Origin: Sunxiuqinia indica
GTDB lineage: Bacteria > Bacteroidota > Bacteroidia > Bacteroidales > Prolixibacteraceae
Direction of reading: 5' to 3'
DNA: 64,000 nucleotides
Assembly (NCBI RefSeq): GCF_009847015.1
Contig: NZ_WVEM01000005.1
Span: 186,001-250,000 of the forward strand
Notes under the pieces: model-generated
Databases searched by the model: none
Told to the model about the DNA's origin: nothing
The model's input: the letters and a program-made list of their open reading frames with translations, nothing else
Position numbers and translations under genes: made by a program
Shown here: positions 26,080 to 33,800 of the stretch, one piece after another
Layout of the letters: every line of letters begins with the position of its first letter
Position numbering within the stretch: the first letter of the stretch is position 1

Positions 26080-27564
26080 ATGAAAGAACATCTAATTCGG
26101 CTCCATCCACTTGGTAAGGAAATTCAGGTAAATCATCAAACCCCTCTGATCGATGTATTACATGAATATGGTATTGAGTTTCCTTGTGGGGGAAAGGGGA
26201 CGTGCGGAAAATGTAAGGTCAAGTTGCTTGATGGCTCCATCGATGTGACTGATTTTCATCGAAAAAAAATCACTGAAAAAGAATATGAAACGGGGTGGCG
26301 ATTAGCATGTTTGAGCCATTGTACCGGCGACATTACTTTGGAAGTAGATCAATTTAATCATTTGATTTTGGCTGATGAGAGTGAATATGAATATGTTCCG
26401 CAAAGCGGATATGGAATAGCCGTTGATTTAGGAACCACAACACTTGTGGCTCAACTGGTTGATTTATCTACAGCAAAAGTACTTGCAGCAGAAACTATGC
26501 TGAATCCACAGGTGAAGTACGGTGCCGATTTGATCTCCCGTATTCAGGCATGTGTTGACGGGCTGGAGTCTGAGATGACACAGTCAATCCGGCAGGCTGT
26601 CGGGCAAATGATTGGAAAGTTGATCGGGAAGCATGACGTGCCAGTTAAAAAGATCGTAATCGTTGGTAATACAGCAATGCAGCTGATTTTTAGTGGTGAC
26701 GATGTTTCTCCGTTGGCTGCTTATCCTTTTCGGATTAAAGATGTCGGGGAACAGTCTTTTTCAGGTTCGGAATTGAACTGGGATTTTCAAATCCTTGAAA
26801 AAGTGCAGTTTTTTCCTCCTATTGAAAGCTTTGTTGGAAGTGATATCCTTGCCGGTATTGTCGCTACAGGGATCTATAAGAAGGACAATTATGTGGCTTT
26901 GGTCGACTTAGGCACTAACGGTGAAATCGTCATAGGAAACAAGCACCAGATGGTGTGTGCATCAACTGCTGCCGGACCTGCATTTGAAGGTGCAAATATC
27001 TCGATGGGTATGCGCGCAGTTACAGGAGCGATTTCATCATTGCACATCGAAGATGGGCAAATTCATGCCGATGTGATTGGAAAGACATCTGCTAAAGGAA
27101 TTTGTGGAAGTGCCTTGATTGACGCCATTGCTATTCTACGCAGACTGGAAAGACTAGGGCAATTTGGAGAGATTCAGTCGGGAGAAGAGAAAATCAACCT
27201 TTTTGAGGGAGTGAAACTAAGTCAGAAAGATATTCATGAGTTTCAGTTGGCCAAAGCAGCCATTGCTGCAGGCTTGTCAATATTAGCCTCCAGTATCTCC
27301 ATCAACATGAGTGATATCGATGAGTTATATATCGCAGGTGGGTTCGGAAGCTATATCAACGTCGAGCATGTCATCGAAACAGGAATGCTTGAAGTTGAAG
27401 CTAAAAAAGTTCATAAAATGGGCAATACAGCGCTGATAGGGGCTAAAATATTTTTGTTTAATGAAACAAATGTGGTGAGTGAAGTATTATCTAAGATTCG
27501 TCATATTAACCTGGAGGGAGATCCAAACTTTATGGATATTTATGTGGAGAAGATGCAATTTTAG
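26080..27564 (+). CDS. RACo-like reductive activator of corrinoid protein (2Fe-2S, ASKHA fold)
   Basis: 494 residues from ATG at 26080 (MKEHLIRL). The N-terminal ferredoxin domain (about 5-95) has Cys36, Cys42, Cys45 and Cys77 in a C-x5-C-x2-C...C plant-type 2Fe-2S pattern. The larger part is an actin-like ATPase (DUF4445/ASKHA) with AVDLGTTTL, VALVDLGTNGE and YIAGGFGSYIN. Relatives such as RACo and the bacterial RamA-type proteins reduce inactive Co(II) to Co(I) at the cost of ATP. It closes the methyltransferase operon. The 2Fe-2S type is the bacterial rather than the archaeal 4Fe-4S version. Confidence 0.92.
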   Translation: MKEHLIRLHPLGKEIQVNHQTPLIDVLHEYGIEFPCGGKGTCGKCKVKLLDGSIDVTDFHRKKITEKEYETGWRLACLSHCTGDITLEVDQFNHLILADESEYEYVPQSGYGIAVDLGTTTLVAQLVDLSTAKVLAAETMLNPQVKYGADLISRIQACVDGLESEMTQSIRQAVGQMIGKLIGKHDVPVKKIVIVGNTAMQLIFSGDDVSPLAAYPFRIKDVGEQSFSGSELNWDFQILEKVQFFPPIESFVGSDILAGIVATGIYKKDNYVALVDLGTNGEIVIGNKHQMVCASTAAGPAFEGANISMGMRAVTGAISSLHIEDGQIHADVIGKTSAKGICGSALIDAIAILRRLERLGQFGEIQSGEEKINLFEGVKLSQKDIHEFQLAKAAIAAGLSILASSISINMSDIDELYIAGGFGSYINVEHVIETGMLEVEAKKVHKMGNTALIGAKIFLFNETNVVSEVLSKIRHINLEGDPNFMDIYVEKMQF

Positions 27565-27570
27565 TCAATG

Positions 27571-27605
27571 AAAAAGAGGCTATCTTTTTAAGATAACCTC
27601 TGGTT
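27571..27605 (-). terminator. Intrinsic terminator after ilvN, also usable by the convergent operon
   Basis: GAGGCTATCTT (27576-27586) pairs with AAGATAACCTC (27590-27600) with one C-A position that becomes G-U on the minus strand. The minus strand continues into a T-run (27575-27571). It separates the convergent ilvN and activator genes. Confidence 0.85.
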
Positions 27606-27622
27606 CATATTGTCATGATAGA

Positions 27623-28174
27623 TTAATCAACCTGATTTAACAAATCATCTCGCTCTTTCAAGAACTCAGAAAGTCGTTCAATTGGATCACGCGTAATCGC
27701 AACTCTTCCGGAACGAATAAATTGCAACACTCCAAATTGATTTAAAGCATCGAACATTTCCTGCGTCTCTGTTTTATGCCCGGTTTTCTCAATTACCGTA
27801 AACTCTTTGGTAATTTCTAGAATTCGTGCCCCATTTTTCCGGACTAGATTCTCGATATCATCACTCTCATAAAGCGCTTCGGTGGGCACTTTATACAAAG
27901 CAATTTCCTGATACACCATTTCATCGTTCGTGTGATAAAAAGCCTTTAGTACTTCAACCACTTTTTCTAACTGTCTGACAACCTTTTTAACCCGGTCTTC
28001 CGTTTCTTTAATAACGATGGTGAACTTAGACACACCGTGAATAGCAGATTCTGAAACGGTCAGGCTCTCGATATTTATTTTACGTCGTGTAAAATTGATC
28101 GTGATTCGATTCAATAAACCAATATGGTTTTCCGAATATATGGTAATGATAAATTCCTGTTTCATGTTTTTCAA
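27623..28174 (-). CDS. ilvN: Acetolactate synthase regulatory subunit
   Basis: 183 residues. An N-terminal ACT domain (about 5-80; YSENHIGLLNRITINFTRR, in part, and VSKFTIVI) binds valine for feedback control, and a second C-terminal ACT-like domain follows. It is 9 bp downstream of ilvB on the same strand and is followed by a terminator, so it ends the ilvD-ilvB-ilvN operon. Confidence 0.94.
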   Translation of the reverse strand: MKNMKQEFIITIYSENHIGLLNRITINFTRRKINIESLTVSESAIHGVSKFTIVIKETEDRVKKVVRQLEKVVEVLKAFYHTNDEMVYQEIALYKVPTEALYESDDIENLVRKNGARILEITKEFTVIEKTGHKTETQEMFDALNQFGVLQFIRSGRVAITRDPIERLSEFLKERDDLLNQVD

Positions 28175-28183
28175 TTTTAAAAA

Positions 28184-29881
28184 TTAGGCTTCCAGTATAA
28201 TGTCAGAAACTGAAGCTCCCGACGGAACCATTGGGAAAACATTATCTTCTTTCTCTACTACAACTTCCAGTAAGTACGGACCATCGTGATCCATCATTCG
28301 TTGGATACCATCTTCTAATTCTTCACGCTTGGTTACTTTATGGCCTTCCATACCGAAGCCTTTTCCAATCATGATGAAATCAGGGTTTTGCAATTCAGTA
28401 AATGAGTATCGCTTTTCAAAAAACAGTTGTTGCCACTGACGTACCATTCCTAAAAAGTTATTATTCAGGAGAATGATTTTTACCGGAAGCTTATTTTGGA
28501 CGATGGTCCCCAATTCCTGTATTGTCATTTGAAAACCACCATCACCTACAAAACAGCAAACAGTACGGCCTTTTGCACCTAATTGAGCTCCCATGGCAGC
28601 AGGAACTCCATACCCCATTGTGCCAAGTCCACCTGAAGTTACATTACTTTTCGATTGGGTAAATTTAAAATATCGAGAAGCAATCATCTGCTGCTGACCA
28701 ACATCAGTAACCAAAACAGCATCATGCTTTGCTATCTCAGACGTTATCCGAACAGCTTCACCCATTGTAAGTCCTGCTTTCTCTGGATAGGTATCTTTTT
28801 TGATGACTTTCTCTTGTTCAATTTTATCGCAATCACGGAATTCCTGCAACCAGGCTTCATGCCTATTCTCTTTGACATTACCAGTTAGCATAGCCAATGA
28901 TTTTTTGGCATTCCCTAAAACAGCAACATCTGTTTTAATAATTTTATCGATTTCAGCAGGATCAACCTCCAGGTGAACAATTTTAGCGTTCTTTGCATAT
29001 TCGCTTACCTTACCGGTTACACGGTCGTCAAACCGCATACCAACAGCTATAATTAAATCCGCCTCATTGGTTTTGATGTTTGGGCCGTAATTCCCATGCA
29101 TTCCAAGCATTCCAACATTTAAAGGGTGATCGGTTGGCATGGCCGAAAGCCCAAGCAAAGTCCATGCTGCCGGAATTCCTGTCTTTTCAACAAATTGCTT
29201 CAGCTCCTCTTCAGCATTCGCAATAATAACACCTTGTCCGAAAAGCAACAAAGGTTTCTTTGCTCCATCAATTAAGTCGGCTGCTTCCTTCACTTTAAAA
29301 GGATCAACCGGCTGCTCTGGAATATAAGATCGGATTTTAGTGCATTTCTTGTACTCATAATCGACCTCCTGAAACTGAGCATCCTTGGCAATATCAAGCA
29401 ATACGGGCCCCGGACGACCGGATTGAGCCAAATAGAAAGCCTTAGCAATAGCTCCAGGAATTTCATCTGCAGTTGTAATTTGATAGTTCCATTTGGTTAC
29501 CGGCATTGAAATGCCAACCACATCTGACTCTTGGAATGCATCTGTTCCAAGCAACGGAGAGGCAACCTGTCCGGTGATACACACCAATGGAATTGAATCA
29601 ATCATAGCATCAGCGATTCCTGTTATCAGGTTTGTTGCTCCCGGTCCGGAAGTTGCAAAACAGACCCCAGCTTTTCCGGTTACCTTTGCGTACCCTTCTG
29701 CTGCATGAATCGCTCCCTGCTCATGGCGAGTCAATATATGAGTAACTTGTTTGTCAAAATCGTAAAGGGCATCATAAATCGGCATAATTGCTCCGCCCGG
29801 ATATCCAAAAATGGTATCAACGCCTTCTTCTAAAAGTGAAAGAATAACGGCTTGTGAACCAGTAATTCTCTTTGTAGCCAT
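28184..29881 (-). CDS. ilvB: Acetolactate synthase catalytic subunit
   Basis: 565 residues, full length. A TPP enzyme that condenses pyruvate with pyruvate or 2-ketobutyrate. N-terminal catalytic Glu region HEQGAIHAAEGYAKVTG, then ATSGPGATNLITG, a central FAD-type domain and a C-terminal TPP domain with the GDGGFQMT...NNN motif are all present. It lies 22 bp downstream of ilvD and is presumably under control of the tandem leader upstream of ilvD. Confidence 0.95.
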   Translation of the reverse strand: MATKRITGSQAVILSLLEEGVDTIFGYPGGAIMPIYDALYDFDKQVTHILTRHEQGAIHAAEGYAKVTGKAGVCFATSGPGATNLITGIADAMIDSIPLVCITGQVASPLLGTDAFQESDVVGISMPVTKWNYQITTADEIPGAIAKAFYLAQSGRPGPVLLDIAKDAQFQEVDYEYKKCTKIRSYIPEQPVDPFKVKEAADLIDGAKKPLLLFGQGVIIANAEEELKQFVEKTGIPAAWTLLGLSAMPTDHPLNVGMLGMHGNYGPNIKTNEADLIIAVGMRFDDRVTGKVSEYAKNAKIVHLEVDPAEIDKIIKTDVAVLGNAKKSLAMLTGNVKENRHEAWLQEFRDCDKIEQEKVIKKDTYPEKAGLTMGEAVRITSEIAKHDAVLVTDVGQQQMIASRYFKFTQSKSNVTSGGLGTMGYGVPAAMGAQLGAKGRTVCCFVGDGGFQMTIQELGTIVQNKLPVKIILLNNNFLGMVRQWQQLFFEKRYSFTELQNPDFIMIGKGFGMEGHKVTKREELEDGIQRMMDHDGPYLLEVVVEKEDNVFPMVPSGASVSDIILEA

Positions 29882-29903
29882 ATAAATCTGTTTTTTTTGT
29901 TTC

Positions 29904-31733
29904 TTAATCTATTAATCGTATCGCACCTTGATCGGCAGAGGAAACCAAACTAGCATAAGCTTTCAACGCTCTACTTACAACCCTGTTTCTTCCAACAGGA
30001 GTGTACGCGTCCTTTCCTTTTTCTTCTTCTTCTGCCTTTCTTTTATTCATTTCTTCATCCGAAATCAGTAGGTTAATTTTCCGTTCCGAAATACTGATTT
30101 CAATTAAATCTCCATCCTTTATTAAAGCGATTTCACCACCGCGGGCCGCTTCGGGAGACACATGTCCGATTGACAGTCCGGATGTACCTCCTGAAAATCG
30201 TCCATCGGTAATCAATGCACAGGCTTTATCCAGCCTCATGGACTTGATATACGAAGTTGGATATAGCATTTCCTGCATTCCGGGACCTCCCTTGGGCCCT
30301 TCGTAGCGAATAACAACAACATCACCAGCCTGGACAGAGTCGCCAAGAATTCCATTCACTGCATCGTCTTGCGATTGGAATACCTTGGCTGTTCCTTTAA
30401 AATTGTGGACTGAAGGATCGACACCCGCTGTTTTGATAATACACCCGTTTCTGGCAATATTTCCATACAATACGGCAAGTCCTCCATCTTTACTATACGC
30501 ATGTTCAAAATTCCGAATACATCCGTTCTCCCGGTCAACATCCAGCTCCTTATAATAGCTTTCCTGCGATCCCATTACGTTGTTACGCACGCCGCCGGGA
30601 GCTGATTTATATTTTTTTATTGCAATCTCTGCAACATCTTTGCTTTTTAAGTCGAACTTTTTAATGGCTTCTGCCAATGTATTGCCATCAACCCGAGATA
30701 CGGAAGTATCCAATAATTTGGCACGATCCATCTCTGCCAAGATTCCCAGAATACCTCCGGCACGATTTACGTCTTCTATATGATAATCGGAGTTTGGAGC
30801 AACCTTACAAAGGTTTGGAGTATTGCGCGAAAGCTGGTCAATATCCTCCATTGTAAAATCAACCCCTGCCTCACGGGCAATGGCTAAAATATGTAGTACG
30901 GTATTGGTAGATCCTCCCATGGCAATGTCAAGCTTCATTGCATTATTAAAAACAGCACGAGTTGCAATACCCCGGGGAGTTACTTTCTCGTTTCCATTTT
31001 CATAATGATCGTAAGTGATGTCCACAATCCGATCAGCTGCTTCCTCGAATAACCTTTTACGATTCATATGTGTGGCTACAATAGTACCATTACCCGGCAA
31101 AGCCAAACCTAATGCCTCAGCCAAACAGTTCATTGAATTAGCAGTAAACATACCCGAACACGAGCCACAGGTAGGACATGCCTCTTGCTCAACCCGAAGA
31201 ATCGTTTCGTCTGAATAAGATTCATCAGCGGCCATAACCATGGCATCAACCAAGTCGTATGATTTTTCATCAATCTTTCCGGCTTCCATCGGGCCACCAG
31301 AAACAAAAATTGCAGGAATATTTAATCGCATGGCTGCCATCATCATCCCGGGTGTAATTTTATCGCAGTTTGAAATGCAGACCATCGCATCCACCTTATG
31401 ACCATTGCACATATATTCTACACTATCGGCAATTATATCGCGCGATGGAAGCGAGTAAAGCATACCATCGTGTCCCATAGCAATTCCATCATCGATGGCA
31501 ATCGTATTAAATTCAGCTGCAAAACAGCCTCTTTTTTCGATCATTGCTTTAATTTCCTGACCAATATGATGCAAGTGGACGTGCCCCGGAACAAATTGAG
31601 TAAATGAATTAACAATCGCAATCATTGGCTTACCAAATTGTTCTTCTTTCACACCGTTGGCTCTCCAGAGGCTTCTCGCCCCTGCCATCTTTCGCCCTTC
31701 TGTTGTTGTTGCTGATCTTAACTTTTTCTGCAT
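29904..31733 (-). CDS. ilvD: Dihydroxy-acid dehydratase
   Basis: 609 residues from ATG at 31733 (MQKKLRSA); a TTG 9 bp upstream is less likely. It dehydrates dihydroxy acids to 2-keto acids in Ile/Val synthesis using an iron-sulfur cluster. Cluster ligands are in [11 protein letters not shown] and [18 protein letters not shown] (split here), and the C-terminal [15 protein letters not shown] motif is present. It is the first gene of the operon, with its start about 23 nt after the T-run of leader terminator 2. Confidence 0.95.
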   Translation of the reverse strand: MQKKLRSATTTEGRKMAGARSLWRANGVKEEQFGKPMIAIVNSFTQFVPGHVHLHHIGQEIKAMIEKRGCFAAEFNTIAIDDGIAMGHDGMLYSLPSRDIIADSVEYMCNGHKVDAMVCISNCDKITPGMMMAAMRLNIPAIFVSGGPMEAGKIDEKSYDLVDAMVMAADESYSDETILRVEQEACPTCGSCSGMFTANSMNCLAEALGLALPGNGTIVATHMNRKRLFEEAADRIVDITYDHYENGNEKVTPRGIATRAVFNNAMKLDIAMGGSTNTVLHILAIAREAGVDFTMEDIDQLSRNTPNLCKVAPNSDYHIEDVNRAGGILGILAEMDRAKLLDTSVSRVDGNTLAEAIKKFDLKSKDVAEIAIKKYKSAPGGVRNNVMGSQESYYKELDVDRENGCIRNFEHAYSKDGGLAVLYGNIARNGCIIKTAGVDPSVHNFKGTAKVFQSQDDAVNGILGDSVQAGDVVVIRYEGPKGGPGMQEMLYPTSYIKSMRLDKACALITDGRFSGGTSGLSIGHVSPEAARGGEIALIKDGDLIEISISERKINLLISDEEMNKRKAEEEEKGKDAYTPVGRNRVVSRALKAYASLVSSADQGAIRLID

Positions 31734-31755
31734 TTCCTTCAATTTTTTAATTCTT

Positions 31756-31786
31756 AAAAAAGCCTTTCTCGTGTGAGAAAGGCTTT
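31756..31786 (-). terminator. Leader terminator 2 of the ilv operon
   Basis: On the minus strand, AAAGCCTTTCTC (31786-31775) pairs perfectly over 12 bp with GAGAAAGGCTTT (31770-31759), loop ACAC, followed by a T-run down to 31756. Confidence 0.93.
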
Positions 31787-31820
31787 CGTATATTATTTAT
31801 TCAACAATTCCAAGCCTTTC

Positions 31821-31880
31821 TTAGCGAAACCCAAGAATGACGACTAGAAGAACCAGATGAATTGTTGTAAAATGTCTCAT
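31821..31880 (-). CDS. ilv leader peptide 2
   Basis: 19-residue ORF, ATG at 31880, TAA at 31823-31821: MRHFTTIHLVLLVVILGFR. Nine residues are Ile, Val or Leu, eight of them consecutive in the second half. The antiterminator segment starts directly after the stop codon, so a ribosome that finishes the peptide would cover it and let the terminator form. Confidence 0.8.
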   Translation of the reverse strand: MRHFTTIHLVLLVVILGFR

Positions 31881-31899
31881 AAAATAAAGTCTATAAATG

Positions 31900-31930
31900 A
31901 AAAAAGCCATTCCCCCTTATGAGAATGGCT
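31900..31930 (-). terminator. Leader terminator 1 of the ilv operon
   Basis: AGCCATTC (31930-31923) pairs with GAATGGCT (31912-31905) on the minus strand with a 10-nt loop and a six-T run (31905-31900). Confidence 0.88.
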
Positions 31931-31957
31931 ATCGGTTTATACCAACATACAACATCC

Positions 31958-32026
31958 TCACTTCGCTTGCGAAATGACCACGACGAGAAGAATAATGACG
32001 TTAAGTACGATAGCCTGGATTTTCAT
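31958..32026 (-). CDS. ilv leader peptide 1
   Basis: 22-residue ORF, ATG at 32026, TGA at 31960-31958. It begins MKIQA and continues with IVLNVIILLVVVIS before a short QAK end. Thirteen of 22 residues are Ile, Val or Leu. It starts about 13-20 nt after the predicted transcription start. Confidence 0.82.
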   Translation of the reverse strand: MKIQAIVLNVIILLVVVISQAK

Positions 32027-32045
32027 TTTTCTTTTGTTAATGGAG

Positions 32046-32053
32046 CAAATGTA
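32046..32053 (-). promoter_or_regulatory. Candidate -7 box of the ilv leader promoter
   Basis: Minus strand TACATTTG matches TAnnTTTG exactly; TTTC 18 bp upstream is a 3-of-4 match to the -33 TTTG. Placed just right to start transcription before leader peptide 1. Confidence 0.6.
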
Positions 32054-32300
32054 GGAATTTATTTCTTAAGGGAAAAATTAAATTGAAAGCAAAAATCTAA
32101 CAAATTGTAAAAATTAGTAGTTGAAGTCGGCTTCATGCATTAATCTAAAACAGCAAGATGATACTTTCCGTATCATCAGGAATGACCAAAATGTTATTTT
32201 TGCATGTGAAAGTAAAAATATACGGCATACCATAAACTATTTCTATAATTTGCACGTTGGTTTTACCAATACTTTTTTTTGAACACGAAAATAAACTACG

Positions 32301-32711
32301 ATGGCGAAATTACTTGGACCAAGGACAAATGATGCACTAACAAATATTTGGTTACTTCTATTGAGAGTTTCAGCAGGAGGGTTCATGCTAACCCATGGAA
32401 TTCCTAAATTTTTGAAACTGATAGAGGGAAATACACAATTTGCTGATCTCTTCGGATTAGGATCAACGATTTCATTGATTCTCGCAGTATTTGCCGAATT
32501 CCTTTGTTCGGTTCTCTTAATCTTTGGAATCGGTACTCGCCTGTCGGTCATTCCGCTTATTGTTACCATGAGCATTGCTGCTTTTCAAATTCATGGAAAC
32601 GATCCGTTCCAGCGCAAAGAGCTTGCATTGCTCTACCTGGTGATCTTCGTGACAATATTGGTATTTGGTGGTGGAAAGTTTGAAGCTGGCAGAATCTTCA
32701 AAGGTCGCTAA
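32301..32711 (+). CDS. DoxX family membrane protein
   Basis: 136 residues with four hydrophobic segments. The motifs LLRVSAGGFMLTHGIPKF and LCSVLLIFGIGTRLS are typical of DoxX/SURF4-like proteins. Some family members are linked to thiosulfate:quinone oxidation or redox complexes, but the function here is not defined. Divergent from the ilv leader (about 250 bp away) and convergent with the MBL gene, 25 bp apart. Confidence 0.85.
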   Translation: MAKLLGPRTNDALTNIWLLLLRVSAGGFMLTHGIPKFLKLIEGNTQFADLFGLGSTISLILAVFAEFLCSVLLIFGIGTRLSVIPLIVTMSIAAFQIHGNDPFQRKELALLYLVIFVTILVFGGGKFEAGRIFKGR

Positions 32712-32736
32712 ACCTGACTTTGATCAAACAAAAAAC

Positions 32737-33648
32737 TTATTGATTAGAAAGCATTTGGGGTTTTAAGTCAATCTCATATGTTTTGGTTTCCATCTCCCGT
32801 TCGAAAACTTTAACACTGGGAATACCCGGTTTTACGGCATCTGCTACTTCTTTGTAATATTCATTGTCTTCATGCTGAATTTGCATGATGATGTAATGTT
32901 TTGCTTGAATATACTTTTTCATAATGGCAACACCCTGACCTTGTGGTTGATATAAAAAACCGCGCCCAAGAAAGGCAAAATCAAGGTTATCATTGTCCAA
33001 CCTGAGTCTGTGGTACTCATCCAACGCATTCGAATTACTATCGCCACAATGGAAAAAACTAACCCCATCAATTGTAAACCGAAATCCGAGGTGTTCTGCA
33101 AATCGGTATATATCTGTTTTACGACCTGTTAAAGGATCTTCAATGTAATAAGGCCCATGATTAATTCGATAAACCCTCACATCAATTCCATTCACAATCG
33201 TATCAACATGAGTTAACTGTTCTGGCGTAATTTCAACTAACTGATTTCTTATTTGTTGATACTGGCTTGTATTTTCGACCTGCTCAACAGTTTTTGCACA
33301 ACTAATAAACTTAGCTTCCGAGTGACTTGCTAAAACCGATGCAGTAATATTATTGTCAAAATTATCGACATGTTCGTGAGTTGAAGCAATCAGATTAATC
33401 CCTTCAAACGGGCTTTCTCCATTAATGATTTTCTGGGTCAATTGCTTCGATGGACTATCGTAATACTCACTTTCAATATCCTTAAAAAGCGCATCAACCA
33501 ATACCTTCTTATCATTCACTTGAATCAAAAATCCGGAATTAGCGATATACGTGATATCAACTTCCACCTTTTCCGGGCTCTCAATTTGAGCATGAACAGA
33601 GTTTGAAGTGACAATGAAAAGCGCAATTAGCAGTAAAAACAATCTCAT
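32737..33648 (-). CDS. Exported metallo-beta-lactamase-fold hydrolase
   Basis: 303 residues. An N-terminal signal peptide ends near SVHAQ. The MBL fold is seen from ITYIANSGFLI; the metal motif reads STHEHVDNFD, i.e. HxHxDN rather than HxHxDH, then INHGPYY, and FFHCGDSN supplies a further histidine/aspartate pair. The UlaG-like subgroup is the nearest resemblance. Substrate unknown, and the changed last histidine may alter metal binding. It stands alone between DoxX and the MBOAT gene. Confidence 0.78.
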   Translation of the reverse strand: MRLFLLLIALFIVTSNSVHAQIESPEKVEVDITYIANSGFLIQVNDKKVLVDALFKDIESEYYDSPSKQLTQKIINGESPFEGINLIASTHEHVDNFDNNITASVLASHSEAKFISCAKTVEQVENTSQYQQIRNQLVEITPEQLTHVDTIVNGIDVRVYRINHGPYYIEDPLTGRKTDIYRFAEHLGFRFTIDGVSFFHCGDSNSNALDEYHRLRLDNDNLDFAFLGRGFLYQPQGQGVAIMKKYIQAKHYIIMQIQHEDNEYYKEVADAVKPGIPSVKVFEREMETKTYEIDLKPQMLSNQ

Positions 33649-33800
33649 TCAGGGCAATTTTATACCAACAGACTAAAATCTTTATTTAAAATTGAAATCA
33701 AATATAAGACAATTTTATTAACGGCTTTGTTCTCAACGAACAAAAATAGCTAAAGTTACCCGTCAAAGGATTTCAGTCATTATTAAAAAACAAGGACATA

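Larger units (their letters stand above)
31743..32060 (-). promoter_or_regulatory. Tandem-attenuator leader of the ilvDBN operon
   Basis: Read 5' to 3' on the minus strand, this roughly 300-nt leader has a promoter box, leader peptide 1, terminator 1, leader peptide 2 and terminator 2, then ilvD. Both peptides are dominated by Ile, Val and Leu, the end products of the operon. GAAAGGCTT just after leader 2's stop (31820-31812) is complementary to the 5' arm of terminator 2 (AAGCCTTTC, 31785-31777), the geometry of a classical antiterminator. Upstream, GGCTATCG at 32015-32008 is complementary to CGATAGCC at 31934-31927, overlapping the 5' arm of terminator 1. Transcription attenuation by ribosome stalling is inferred. 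Confidence 0.88.
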
